Shown one piece after another: positions 14,096-23,251 of a DNA stretch of 41,400 bases. Each line of letters begins with the position of its first letter. Position 1 is the first letter of the stretch. The position numbers were made by a program, and so were the translations under genes. The stretch spans positions 1-41,400 of the forward strand of contig CAZVBH010000011.1 of the NCBI GenBank assembly GCA_964625275.1. The letters run 5' to 3'. The notes below the pieces were generated by a model, which was not told where the DNA came from, ran no database searches, and saw nothing but the letters and a program-made list of their open reading frames with translations. The stretch comes from UBA3775 sp964625275. Lineage in GTDB: Bacteria; Bacillota; Clostridia; Lachnospirales; Lachnospiraceae.

Positions 14096-17000
14096 ATGAA
14101 GAATAAAGTAATGCGTACTGTTGCTTTTACCATGTCATTTATGATGATGTTTAGCACAGTTGACTGGACGAACATTGTAACTAAGGCTTCTGCTGATGAG
14201 GCTGTTACTTCTGCTGACAGTGATGCCCGCAATGCAAATGTTCGTAACGGTAATGATGATTTCCTTTTAGAAGATGAATCATCCGATGTTACTGATTCTG
14301 ACAATGATGCATCAGGAGATGCTGCCGGTACAGTATCAGATTCTACTGATACAGACGTGGCTATAGATTATTCAACCCTTTCTGAAGAAGAACTTCAAAG
14401 TCTTTTTGAATCCCAAAATCTGGAAAATTTAATAACTGAAAAAACAACTGATTCAACCACCTATGAGCTTGAAGACGGCTTAAAAATGACCGAATTTTAT
14501 TCTGAAGATGTAAGATATGCTGATGAATCCGGCGAATTACAGGATTATGATACAACACTTTCCGATGCCTCAGAGCTTAATGATGAAACTGACTTTAATC
14601 TTTCCGATTACGCTTTGGGAAATGTAAATGGTGAGACAGGTTTATATCTGCCTGAAAATGTGGAAGAATCCCCAATAATACTTGAAAATGGTGAATTAAG
14701 CATCCTTATTTCCCCGGTAACCGAGAATAATTATGAAGAATTAATTGAAAATGAAACCGTTAAAAACAGCATTGCAGCTGAATTTACGAAAACAGCTGAC
14801 ACTGATACAGAAACCAACTTAGACGAAGCTGCTGATGTAGATTTAGCTGAAAACTTAATAACTGAAAACTTAATAACTGAAAAACGAACATCAGAAAGTT
14901 TAATAACCGGTTCTTCAGACAGCTTAACTTCAGAAGAATCCTGTGAAACTACAGCTGATAATTCAGCATTTTTAAATATATCATCAGAGGTCTCAACCGT
15001 TACCGACCTTTACGGTAATGAATCAGAAGCTATGACCTCTGCACTTTATACTGATGAAGAAAATAAATTAACTTATGAATATACGCCTCTTACAGACGGC
15101 TTAAAAGAAAATATAATCCTTAACCAAAGGCCGGATAATAATTCCTGGGCTTTTTCTTTATCCGCATCTTATGGACTTACACCGGAAATTCAGGAAAACG
15201 GCTCAATCGCATTTGTATCAGAAGACGGAAATGTACAGGGATATATCTGTGCACCTTACATGACTGATGCCGATGATAATTACAGTGAAGAACTTTACTA
15301 TGATATCGAAAAAATCTCCGAAAATGAAAATACATATCTGCTTACAGTAAATGTTTCCAAAGATTATCTGAACCAGGCAGCCTATCCCGTAACAATAGAT
15401 CCGATGTATACCTGGAACACATCTTCAGGGACTGATGATGTTTACGTTTATGCCGGAAAATATGCAGACACAAACTTTTATTCCGGCGGAGTAACCCAGA
15501 TGCTTGCAGGAAAATCATCAAGCGGAATAATCAGAACATATATGACCTTTAGCGGTCTTTCAGATAAGATTAAAGGAAAATCTGTTGCATCAGCAACCCT
15601 GACACTGACCGAAACCTCATCCAGTACCGCAGACATGGTGATTTATGGATGTCGTACCGCACAGTCTTATACAAAAAGCAGTGTAACATGGAATACGCGT
15701 CCTAATTACAGTACTACACCCTCAGGAACTGTAACCACAAAAGGCGTTTCCGGAACGAAACTCGGTCTTTCCCTTACCACTTATGCAAGAACGGTTGCAA
15801 AAGGCACAGCCGATTACGGAATCATGCTTCGTGCAGAGGATGAATCAACAGCAGGAAACAGGGCAGTGTTTTATGGCACAAGAGCAGCCTCAAACACACC
15901 AAAGCTGACTGTTGTGTATACCGATAAACCAACGCAGCCCGAAACAGTAACACTTGAAAAAAGACATCTGAAAAAAGGAGAAAATCTGAATGCATCCTGG
16001 ACGGGAATAACTGCAACATTTCTTTCATCCGTTCAGTATAAAATAACCAAATATGACTTTACAACAGGTACCTCAGGTGATGTGGTTGTTAATTACACAT
16101 ATCTTTGCAGCGGCAGGGCAAGTGGAAGTGCAGAAATTGACATCAGCAGTCTGCCGGAGGGAGACTATGCACTTTATATAAGAGGGGCAGATCCATTTGG
16201 CGGATATGGTGTAGGAAAAGGAATATCCTTTATAGTTGATAAAACCGTACCAAAACTCAGCTCAATAAGTGTTACATCAGGAAGCTTCGGAAGCTCATCA
16301 TCTTATGTAAAAACTACTCCCACAATTAAGTGGACGGCATCAGATTCACATCTGAAGAGAATAACCGTAACCATATCGGGCACCACGTATCAGATAGGTA
16401 CCGCATCATCAGGAACTTATCAGATACCCATATCAAAGCTTTCTGGTGACGGAGTCTATACGATTAAATTTCAGGCAGAGGATAAGGCCGGAAATGTAAG
16501 CTCTTACATAACCAAAACCCTTTATTATGATGCAGCTGCACCAACTCTTTCAGCCACACTTTCAGCAACGAGTGGCAGCAGTGATACTCCTACGGTCACA
16601 TGGAAGGCATCCGATACAACACTTAAACAGATTTATGTAAAGGTAAATAACGGAAGCTTCACCGCATGTGGAACTGCATCCACAGGCAGCGTAAAAATCT
16701 CATCAGGCCAGATGAACGAAGGCACCAATACCATTTACATAAAGGCAACTGATAAGGCAGGCAATACCAAAACCATATCAAAGACCTACACCTACAGTAC
16801 CACAAAGCCGATTATAATTAAAGCCGGATATGAAAAAAGCACACATTGTGTAAAATACTACGTAAAGGATGGAACAACAGGAACAGGACTTCAATCACCT
16901 GCTGTTTATAAATATGTAAAGGCAGGAGAAGACGGACCGGCATCAGTAAGTGAGCTTGTTAATAATACCACACTTACACAGGCAGACGGAACCTATACTG

Positions 17001-20000
17001 ATGAAGACGGCAATACCTACACAGAGTATAAGAGTAACATCGCCTCCCTAAACGGAGTGCCGGATGGAATATATGATTTCTATTTTGCAGTAAAAACCAA
17101 AGAAGGCAATTATTCAGAAATACAAAAGGTAAGGATTTACAGATTTAATAATGCCACGTATACCGGAGAATTAAGCCTAAGCATTTATGCAAAGGATGAT
17201 GAAGGAAGCGTAGCTGCTGAAATAAGTGATGTGGAAAATCTGGAATCAGTCATACTTTACAGAATGACTGATGATGAAGGCTTTACTGAAATAAAAGAGA
17301 GCAAAGCCTCCGAAATACTCAGTACGGATGAAGACGGAAACGTAACTGCAATAATAACTGATACCCCCGAACTTCTTGATACACTGATAAGCTACAGGGT
17401 ACTGGCTAATTATAGTGACGGAACAAAGGTGTTAAGTGACATAGTTACCGCAGAAATGTATGAAGAGGAGGTAGAGGAAGAATCAACAGATACTGACGAA
17501 CAGGAAGATACATCCGATACCGAAGATTTGGAAGTCTCAGACCCTGATACAATTACCGTAATAAGCCTCAGCCTGTCATCTTTAGATACGGATGAGGACA
17601 GCCTTGAAGACGGCTATGAGCTCTGGGATTTAAACTCAGATCCTTACAGCACAGACAGTGACGGAGACGGCTTTGACGATAAATATGAAGTCTATATACT
17701 TGGAAGTGATCCATCAGCCTATACAGCTGATGCAGACAGTGACGGAGACGGACTGAGTGATTATGAGGAAATGCAAAAAGGAACCAATCCTCATGAATCT
17801 GATACCGACCTTGACGGAATAGCAGACGGAAAAGATTCAGAGCCTTTAAAAACAGACACAAAGGCACTAAGAACGGCACTTGCAAAAGGAACTGAAATTT
17901 ATTCAGAAGATACTTATGTAAGCCCTTATGAGGTTACCCACACAGAAACAGACAGGTATGGAAACAAAACAACTACTCAGCTTAATCTTTACAGCGGAGA
18001 AGTAAGAAAGACAACTTATTCAGACGGAAGCTTAAGCATAAGCAGATATGACGGAGACAGCAGACAGACAGCCGCAATGACCTATGCTGACGGAAAATGG
18101 TATGTAAACACCTATACCTATGACGGTGACGGAAACATAACCTATCTGACACACAACAGCTTCGGTTACAGCTTTACCTATGATGAATCCGGCAATCCTG
18201 TCGGCGTATATGTGGAAGGAAGAAACATAAAGACAAACACATATACGACAGTAGAAACAGCTAAATCAGACAGTTCGGAAGTCGATTCAGAAAACTTAGA
18301 AGAAGGCTCATCGGAGACCTTAGAGGAAGCTTCTGATGAAACAGAAGCAGGAACCACAGACATAATAACCGGCTCCACCTATGGCAACGGAGCAGCCTAC
18401 CGCTATGAATATGACTCCTTATACGAGAACATAACAAAGGTATATCTTAATGACCGGCTGCTCTATGAAATGAGCTATGATGAAGACGGAAACCTGGCAG
18501 GCGAAAAGGATTATGTAAATGGCATAGAGTATACCTATACCTATACAGAAGACGGAAACGTCTCATCCATTTCCTCAGATGACGGCTTTAAGATAAGTTA
18601 CGAGTACTCATCTGAAACTGCTAAAGACAGTAATGCAGATGCCGAAACCGGTAATGAAACTGAATCTGCCACTACAATTACAGATGATACTACCGGTTCA
18701 GAATCAACATCTACAGCTTCCGGCGATTCAACTAATTCTGAATCAACAAAGACCGTTTCAACTGTAATAACCACTTACCACTATAACGGAACAGACAGAA
18801 TTTATACAACCGAGGCCGTAAGTGATTCAGAAACAGGAATAAGCATCAGCACAACAGAGTTCGGAACAGATCTTGAATCAGTCTACACAGCTGACAGTAC
18901 AAATGAAACCTATACAACCGTAATAAAGGTAAACGGAACAGAGGTTTACAGAAAAGAGCTTACCGATAATGCCGATGAAAATCTTTTGGCAGGCATTACC
19001 TATGGTGACGGAGATACTTATACCTATAATTATAATACAGACGGCGACATTGAAAGCATCGAGAAAAACGGAGTCACCATAAGCTCCTATGAGTATGACC
19101 TGCTCGGTGAATTAATACGAGAAAATGACATTGTAAGCGGTAAGACATATCTGTATAATTACGATGAAGGTGGAAACCTTGTAAGTGCAATTACCTATGC
19201 CTATACAACAAAGGAAACAGCTTCACTTTCATCCTTAAATGCTGAAAAAACAGACAGTTATACCTATGGTGATTCCGAGTGGAAGGATCTTTTAACAGCC
19301 TTTAACGGAGAAGAAATAACCTATGACGAAATAGGCAATCCATTAAGCTATAGGGACGGCTACAGCTTTACCTGGAAGTACGGCAGAAGTCTGGCGACCG
19401 TAACAAAGACAGAAAATGACGGAAGCAAAACCGAAATAAGCTATGAGTATGACCAGGCAGGAGTCAGAACCTCAAAAACCGTAAACGGAGTAACCACAAC
19501 CTATCGTGTAAACGGCTATACGGTACTCTTCGAGCAGACAGGCGATGATGTAATCGAATATCTGTATGACGGAGAAGAAAACCACATCGGTTTTATCTAT
19601 AACGGAACAACTTATCTGTATAAAACAAATCTCCAGGGTGACATAACAGACATCCTTGATTTAACCGGAGCGGCAGTATCCTCCTACACCTATGATGCAT
19701 GGGGAAACGTCACCGGAATCACCGGAGATGAAGAGCTTGCCGAAATAAATCCGTTCAGATACAGAGGCTATTACTACGATAATGAAACAGGCTTTTACTA
19801 CCTTAACAGCAGGTATTATGATTCGATAACCAGAAGGTTTTTGAATGCGGATAGTACGATTTACCTTCAAACGATAAATCAAAATCTGTTTGAATACTGT
19901 AATAATGAACCGGTTTTAAATAGTGATATATACGGAGATATGTCACTAATGGGAGTAGGAATTCAAGTACAGATGCAAACAGGTTCATTCATTGGTGGAG

Positions 20001-20470
20001 CTGAGTTAATATGGAATTTAAGCAATTCAGCATATTTGTTTGCATATGCAGGTGTGACAGCGGGTACAGATAAGCTTCAAGACTTACTTGATTTTATTAA
20101 AAATTTGAAGAATTATGGATTGTCAGGGTTTTGGAATTCTTTAAAAGAATTTTGCACACCTATAAGCAAAGCATTTTCGGTATCAGTATTTGCAGTATTT
20201 GGTAAACATACAAAATTGCCTAATGATTATAAAGGGGGATTCAAGGTTAGAACAATTTCATTCTCTAAGTACACATTTTCTTATGCTTTTAGTAAAGAAA
20301 AAAAACACTATATTGCTTCAGCAGGATTTGGGTTTCAGACATCGGGTACATTTACTATAAGTCTTTCTAAAACATTCTATTTTTATTTGTATGAATTTAA
20401 ATTTAATGGATTTAATGATGAGGTAAATAAAAAGGTTTGTGTTATTAAAAAGTATTCGTGGCTATTTTAG
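14096..20470 (+). CDS. Giant secreted YD-repeat (RHS) protein with DNRLRE, Ig-like and calcium-binding repeats
   Basis: The protein has 2124 residues. A signal peptide (about 1-33) is followed by an acidic, low-complexity region with ENLITE repeats, then a DNRLRE-type beta domain (about 435-620, WNTRPNYS motif), several Ig-like domains (about 625-1000), thrombospondin-3-like DxDxDG calcium repeats (about 1163-1250), and a long run of YD repeats (about 1290-1880; YTYDxxGN units). The RHS core signature lies around 1885-1947 (NPFRYRGYYYDNETGFYYLN and RRFLNAD). In RHS and Tc proteins these repeats form a shell around a C-terminal effector. The tail of 176 residues (1949-2124) matches no toxin I know and is markedly AT-richer than the core. 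AAAGGAG precedes ATG. Three small AT-rich genes follow and may protect against the tail. Role inferred: contact-dependent competition or adhesion. Confidence 0.9.
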   Translation: MKNKVMRTVAFTMSFMMMFSTVDWTNIVTKASADEAVTSADSDARNANVRNGNDDFLLEDESSDVTDSDNDASGDAAGTVSDSTDTDVAIDYSTLSEEELQSLFESQNLENLITEKTTDSTTYELEDGLKMTEFYSEDVRYADESGELQDYDTTLSDASELNDETDFNLSDYALGNVNGETGLYLPENVEESPIILENGELSILISPVTENNYEELIENETVKNSIAAEFTKTADTDTETNLDEAADVDLAENLITENLITEKRTSESLITGSSDSLTSEESCETTADNSAFLNISSEVSTVTDLYGNESEAMTSALYTDEENKLTYEYTPLTDGLKENIILNQRPDNNSWAFSLSASYGLTPEIQENGSIAFVSEDGNVQGYICAPYMTDADDNYSEELYYDIEKISENENTYLLTVNVSKDYLNQAAYPVTIDPMYTWNTSSGTDDVYVYAGKYADTNFYSGGVTQMLAGKSSSGIIRTYMTFSGLSDKIKGKSVASATLTLTETSSSTADMVIYGCRTAQSYTKSSVTWNTRPNYSTTPSGTVTTKGVSGTKLGLSLTTYARTVAKGTADYGIMLRAEDESTAGNRAVFYGTRAASNTPKLTVVYTDKPTQPETVTLEKRHLKKGENLNASWTGITATFLSSVQYKITKYDFTTGTSGDVVVNYTYLCSGRASGSAEIDISSLPEGDYALYIRGADPFGGYGVGKGISFIVDKTVPKLSSISVTSGSFGSSSSYVKTTPTIKWTASDSHLKRITVTISGTTYQIGTASSGTYQIPISKLSGDGVYTIKFQAEDKAGNVSSYITKTLYYDAAAPTLSATLSATSGSSDTPTVTWKASDTTLKQIYVKVNNGSFTACGTASTGSVKISSGQMNEGTNTIYIKATDKAGNTKTISKTYTYSTTKPIIIKAGYEKSTHCVKYYVKDGTTGTGLQSPAVYKYVKAGEDGPASVSELVNNTTLTQADGTYTDEDGNTYTEYKSNIASLNGVPDGIYDFYFAVKTKEGNYSEIQKVRIYRFNNATYTGELSLSIYAKDDEGSVAAEISDVENLESVILYRMTDDEGFTEIKESKASEILSTDEDGNVTAIITDTPELLDTLISYRVLANYSDGTKVLSDIVTAEMYEEEVEEESTDTDEQEDTSDTEDLEVSDPDTITVISLSLSSLDTDEDSLEDGYELWDLNSDPYSTDSDGDGFDDKYEVYILGSDPSAYTADADSDGDGLSDYEEMQKGTNPHESDTDLDGIADGKDSEPLKTDTKALRTALAKGTEIYSEDTYVSPYEVTHTETDRYGNKTTTQLNLYSGEVRKTTYSDGSLSISRYDGDSRQTAAMTYADGKWYVNTYTYDGDGNITYLTHNSFGYSFTYDESGNPVGVYVEGRNIKTNTYTTVETAKSDSSEVDSENLEEGSSETLEEASDETEAGTTDIITGSTYGNGAAYRYEYDSLYENITKVYLNDRLLYEMSYDEDGNLAGEKDYVNGIEYTYTYTEDGNVSSISSDDGFKISYEYSSETAKDSNADAETGNETESATTITDDTTGSESTSTASGDSTNSESTKTVSTVITTYHYNGTDRIYTTEAVSDSETGISISTTEFGTDLESVYTADSTNETYTTVIKVNGTEVYRKELTDNADENLLAGITYGDGDTYTYNYNTDGDIESIEKNGVTISSYEYDLLGELIRENDIVSGKTYLYNYDEGGNLVSAITYAYTTKETASLSSLNAEKTDSYTYGDSEWKDLLTAFNGEEITYDEIGNPLSYRDGYSFTWKYGRSLATVTKTENDGSKTEISYEYDQAGVRTSKTVNGVTTTYRVNGYTVLFEQTGDDVIEYLYDGEENHIGFIYNGTTYLYKTNLQGDITDILDLTGAAVSSYTYDAWGNVTGITGDEELAEINPFRYRGYYYDNETGFYYLNSRYYDSITRRFLNADSTIYLQTINQNLFEYCNNEPVLNSDIYGDMSLMGVGIQVQMQTGSFIGGAELIWNLSNSAYLFAYAGVTAGTDKLQDLLDFIKNLKNYGLSGFWNSLKEFCTPISKAFSVSVFAVFGKHTKLPNDYKGGFKVRTISFSKYTFSYAFSKEKKHYIASAGFGFQTSGTFTISLSKTFYFYLYEFKFNGFNDEVNKKVCVIKKYSWLF

Positions 20471-20610
20471 TATTGCTTTGATGAGCTACTAAGTTATACT
20501 ACTTGCTTTGTCTGAAGCATTAGTTTTATAAATTATTTATGTAAAGATGACTCAACTCACAATAATTTACACTTTATTGTTAGTTGATTATTAGCATAGG
20601 AGAATATATT

Positions 20611-21117
20611 ATGGTTTTATATGAATTTACAGGCATTACGGCCCACGAGTTTTTTACTGAATATCTGCTAGGGATTGTTGATGGTCTTATAGAAGCGATA
20701 TTTGCAGCTTTTTTTTTGGTGCAAGCTATGTTTTTTATTCCGTATAACAAAAGACAGTTGTGTGCTTCCGTTTTTATATTTTTATCATTGATATATCTAT
20801 CAATTGGATATCAGTTTATTGATTATTTTGATATTAAAAAGGCGATTGGCAATAATGAGTTAAATGTAGTAGAAGGAACTGTTAGCGATTTAAACAATGA
20901 TATTGTTAATGGTGGATTTGAGAGTTTTAAGGTTGACGATCAGAGCTTTGAGTATAGTAATTCAACCCTTATAGGATATAACACAAGAGATGATCGGGAT
21001 CCTGCTATAAAAAGTAATGGTCAAAATGTTCGAATTACATATTACAATGCTGGTCATTTTTGGACGGGAAATGTTATAATTAAAATTGAGGAGGTTGATG
21101 ATGAGAATAATTATTGA
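20611..21117 (+). CDS. Two-helix membrane protein with outer domain, downstream of RHS (immunity candidate)
   Basis: The ATG at 20611 follows TAGGAG at 8 nt, so I prefer it to the upstream TTG at 20584; the protein then has 168 residues. Two hydrophobic helices (about 20-42 and 48-67) are followed by a soluble domain of about 95 residues starting VVEGTVSDL and including FKVDDQSFEYS and NVRITYYNAG. I recall a widespread uncharacterised family with this VEGxVxDF ... FxYS ... VRITY pattern, but I cannot name it. Its place directly after an RHS tail, and its low GC, fit an immunity protein of a polymorphic toxin locus. That is inference from context only. It overlaps the next gene by 17 bp. Confidence 0.65.
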   Translation: MVLYEFTGITAHEFFTEYLLGIVDGLIEAIFAAFFLVQAMFFIPYNKRQLCASVFIFLSLIYLSIGYQFIDYFDIKKAIGNNELNVVEGTVSDLNNDIVNGGFESFKVDDQSFEYSNSTLIGYNTRDDRDPAIKSNGQNVRITYYNAGHFWTGNVIIKIEEVDDENNY

Positions 21118-21364
21118 AAATATAGTATTTGCACTTGGACTAATACTAATATTAATTGCAATTTTAAGTCGATATCGTTGGCTGAAGCTATTTAATCTTT
21201 TAGAAATAATAATTTTTTTGGTATTACTATATTATGAAAATACGCATAAAGAACTCAGTATATGTGATATTTGTAGCATTAATTCAGCACCTATGATTTT
21301 AATATATTATTTAGCAATATATATTTGTAAAAAATTTAATATAGAGCCAAAATTTCAAGATTAA
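21101..21364 (+). CDS. Small three-helix membrane protein
   Basis: From ATG 21101 the protein has 87 residues; GAGGAGG lies 6 nt upstream. ATG 21098 is an alternative, and a TTG at 21086 is too close to the same site to be used. About three hydrophobic helices fill almost the whole chain, with a short Cys-containing loop (SICDICSI) in the middle. It overlaps the end of the previous gene, so the two are translationally coupled. The region is extremely AT-rich: the line 21181-21240 has 11 G or C in 60. I do not recognise the family. Confidence 0.6.
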   Translation: MRIIIENIVFALGLILILIAILSRYRWLKLFNLLEIIIFLVLLYYENTHKELSICDICSINSAPMILIYYLAIYICKKFNIEPKFQD

Positions 21365-21496
21365 TTTAGATTCTCAAACCTAATTTCTATCTGCTATATC
21401 GGTAAATGTTGAAATCGTAATTCCATTAATTGAAGATGGCTATTATCATATGAAATTTCTTATGGAATCTACCCTGATCCAGAATAAGGGGTACAA

Positions 21497-21835
21497 ATGG
21501 GACTTTGGAGTTACATCTTATATGGAAATGATGTAAGTTTAGATGTTAAAGGCTTTTATCTTGAACAATTAGATTGTTATTTAGATTATGATAAAGCTTA
21601 TAATTCTACAATTGAAACATATCAAAGCGGATATTCGCAATCCGCTTCGCTACTTGCTCATAATTTTAAGACCACTTCAAATAAGATTAAAGAATTAATC
21701 GGCACTGAAGAAGAAAAATATTTATGGTATTCGTTAGCAGATACACAGTGGAAAACAGGAAGATTATTTCATATAGTAAAAAAGAGTGCATTATTGCTTT
21801 TAAACCTCTGCCGTTTTATTGCTTTTAAACATTGA
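21497..21835 (+). CDS. Small MGLWSY-type protein carrying a palindromic element; possibly decaying
   Basis: The protein has 112 residues; AAGGGG lies 7 nt before ATG. The start MGLWSYILYGND and the later ALADTQWKTGRL-like stretch (seen as SLADTQWKTGRL) fit a family of small, often RHS-associated proteins that I recall but cannot name. Between them, residues about 42-64 (YQSGYSQSASLLAHNF...) are encoded by the 70-bp palindromic element also found at 5857, in an open frame. The last 15 residues are encoded by sequence resembling a terminator arm plus a 15-bp direct repeat, so the natural C-terminus has probably been lost. The stop codon lies inside the -35 box of the tyrS promoter. The gene may be a pseudogene or an altered immunity gene. 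Confidence 0.5.
   Translation: MGLWSYILYGNDVSLDVKGFYLEQLDCYLDYDKAYNSTIETYQSGYSQSASLLAHNFKTTSNKIKELIGTEEEKYLWYSLADTQWKTGRLFHIVKKSALLLLNLCRFIAFKH
21621..21690. repeat. Two-hairpin palindromic element, copy 2 (inside an open frame)
   Basis: This is 63/70 identical to 5857-5926. Hairpin A stem bases are identical. In hairpin B, TAATTTTA (21661-21668) pairs with TAAGATTA (21682-21689); relative to copy 1, one C-G pair became T-A and one C-G became T-G, so all 8 pairs are kept. Confidence 0.85.
21791..21830. repeat. 15-bp direct repeat flanking a terminator-like fragment
   Basis: TTATTGCTTTTAAAC occurs at 21791-21805 and 21816-21830. Between and across them lies CCTCTGCCGTTTT, the right arm of the terminator at 13856-13886 without its left arm. 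It looks like the scar of a duplication or recombination at a terminator. Confidence 0.6.
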
Positions 21836-21860
21836 CAAAGAATTGAGTTTATGGCATTAT
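21832..21860 (+). promoter_or_regulatory. Promoter of tyrS
   Basis: TTGACA (21832-21837), 17-bp spacer, CATTAT (21855-21860). The leader of about 90 nt has a small TTTGG/CCAAA stem but none of the conserved T-box sequence, so tyrosine-tRNA control by a T-box is not supported. Confidence 0.65.
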
Positions 21861-21955
21861 TACCTTTGATTGGTGTTTTTTGGCTGCTCATATGATAATA
21901 CCAAAGCCGAAATCACTTTATTTCTACGGGGCGTGTGCCTTTAGAGGAGGGTTTT

Positions 21956-23173
21956 ATGACACTTTATGAAGAATTACAGGAAAGAGGGCTTATAGCCCAG
22001 GTAACTGATGAAAAGCTTGTCAGTGAGCTTATTAATACAGGAAAAGCAACCTTTTATATTGGCTTTGATCCAACTGCAGACAGTCTGCATGTAGGCCATT
22101 TTATGGCCCTTTGCCTTATGAAAAGACTTCAGATGGCAGGAAACAAGCCAATAGCACTTATTGGTGGTGGTACAGCCATGATTGGTGATCCATCAGGTAA
22201 GACAGATATGAGAAAGATGATGACAAAGGAGACTATTGCGCATAATGTAGAATGTTTTAAAAAGCAGATGGCAAAGTTCATTGATTTCTCAGAAGGAAAG
22301 GCTTTACTTGTCAATAATGCTGACTGGCTTTTAGACCTTAATTATCTTGAAGTATTGAGAGAGGTTGGACCTCATTTCTCAGTAAATAGAATGCTTACTG
22401 CAGAATGTTATAAGCAGAGAATGGAAAGAGGACTTACTTTCCTTGAATTTAACTATATGATTATGCAGAGCTATGACTTCTACAGATTGTTCCAGGATTA
22501 TGGCTGTAATCTTGAATTTGGTGGCGATGACCAGTGGAGCAACATGCTCGGTGGTACAGAGCTCATCAGACGTAAGCTCGGCAAGGATGCAAGTGCAATG
22601 ACCATCACACTTCTTCTTAATTCAGAAGGAAAGAAGATGGGTAAAACAGAAAAGGGTGCAGTTTGGCTTGATCCGGAAAAGACCTCACCTTTTGAATTTT
22701 ATCAGTATTGGAGAAACGTTGCCGATGCCGATGTTATTAAGTGTCTGAAGATGCTTACCTTCCTTCCACTTGAAGAAATCAAGACTATGGAAAACTGGGA
22801 AGGAAGTCAGCTTAATAAAGCAAAGGAAATTCTTGGCTTTGAGCTTACAAAGCTTGTTCATGGAGAAGAAGAGGCCGTAAAGGCTCAGGAGGCAGCACGT
22901 GCATTGTTCTCAGCAGGCTCAGTTGAAGCAGCACCTGAGTTTAAGCTTGATGAAGAAAGCTTTATAGACGGAAGCATTGATATTCTTACAATACTTGCAA
23001 AGTCAGGACTTGCACCAACACGTTCAGAGGCAAGAAGAAATGTTGAACAGGGTGGCGTAACAGTTGATGGTGAAAAGGTTACAGACATAAAAAAGACTTA
23101 TACCAAAGACGCTATTAAAAATGGAATCCTTGTAAAGCGTGGCAAGAAGAACTTTAAGAAAATTGTATACTAG
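21956..23173 (+). CDS. tyrS: Tyrosyl-tRNA synthetase TyrS
   Basis: The protein has 405 residues from ATG 21956, with GAGGAGG 5 nt upstream; a GTG at 21935 precedes the ribosome site and was rejected. TyrS charges tRNA-Tyr. The class I motifs are clear: the HIGH equivalent HVGH at 45-48, IGDPSGKTDMR near residue 78, and the KMSKS equivalent KMGKT at 227-231. The tyrosine-binding region (NYMIMQSYDFY, GGDDQWSN) is intact. Residues about 340-405 form an S4 RNA-binding domain (LAPTRSEARRNVEQGGVTVDG) that holds the tRNA. The gene is complete and typical of the bacterial TyrS group with about 405-420 residues. It has its own promoter, and a strong hairpin terminator follows. Confidence 0.97.
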   Translation: MTLYEELQERGLIAQVTDEKLVSELINTGKATFYIGFDPTADSLHVGHFMALCLMKRLQMAGNKPIALIGGGTAMIGDPSGKTDMRKMMTKETIAHNVECFKKQMAKFIDFSEGKALLVNNADWLLDLNYLEVLREVGPHFSVNRMLTAECYKQRMERGLTFLEFNYMIMQSYDFYRLFQDYGCNLEFGGDDQWSNMLGGTELIRRKLGKDASAMTITLLLNSEGKKMGKTEKGAVWLDPEKTSPFEFYQYWRNVADADVIKCLKMLTFLPLEEIKTMENWEGSQLNKAKEILGFELTKLVHGEEEAVKAQEAARALFSAGSVEAAPEFKLDEESFIDGSIDILTILAKSGLAPTRSEARRNVEQGGVTVDGEKVTDIKKTYTKDAIKNGILVKRGKKNFKKIVY

Positions 23174-23181
23174 ATAAACAT

Positions 23182-23224
23182 GCCCGGGGTGATATGCTGA
23201 TGTAAGCATATTGTTCCGGGCTTT
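23182..23224 (+). terminator. Long hairpin terminator of tyrS
   Basis: GCCCGG/CCGGGC closes an inner stem around ATATGC/GCATAT (with G-T wobbles in between); the loop is TGATGTAA, and TTT follows. It begins 8 bp after the tyrS stop codon. Confidence 0.8.
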
Positions 23225-23251
23225 AAGCCTATGCTTGGACTGGAGAAAAAA

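Noticed and set aside
17568..17885. Leftward frame of 105 codons opposite the calcium repeats of the RHS gene
   Set aside because: It is a mirror of the periodic Asp/Gly codons; His/Leu-rich composition typical of antisense frames.
21384..21536. Start-less open frame of about 50 codons between the small membrane gene and the MGLWSY gene
   Set aside because: No start codon with a ribosome site and no recognisable family; at most a remnant of a lost tail module.
21860..21955. T-box leader for tyrS
   Set aside because: The leader is only about 90 nt and lacks the conserved T-box sequence and a terminator/antiterminator pair.
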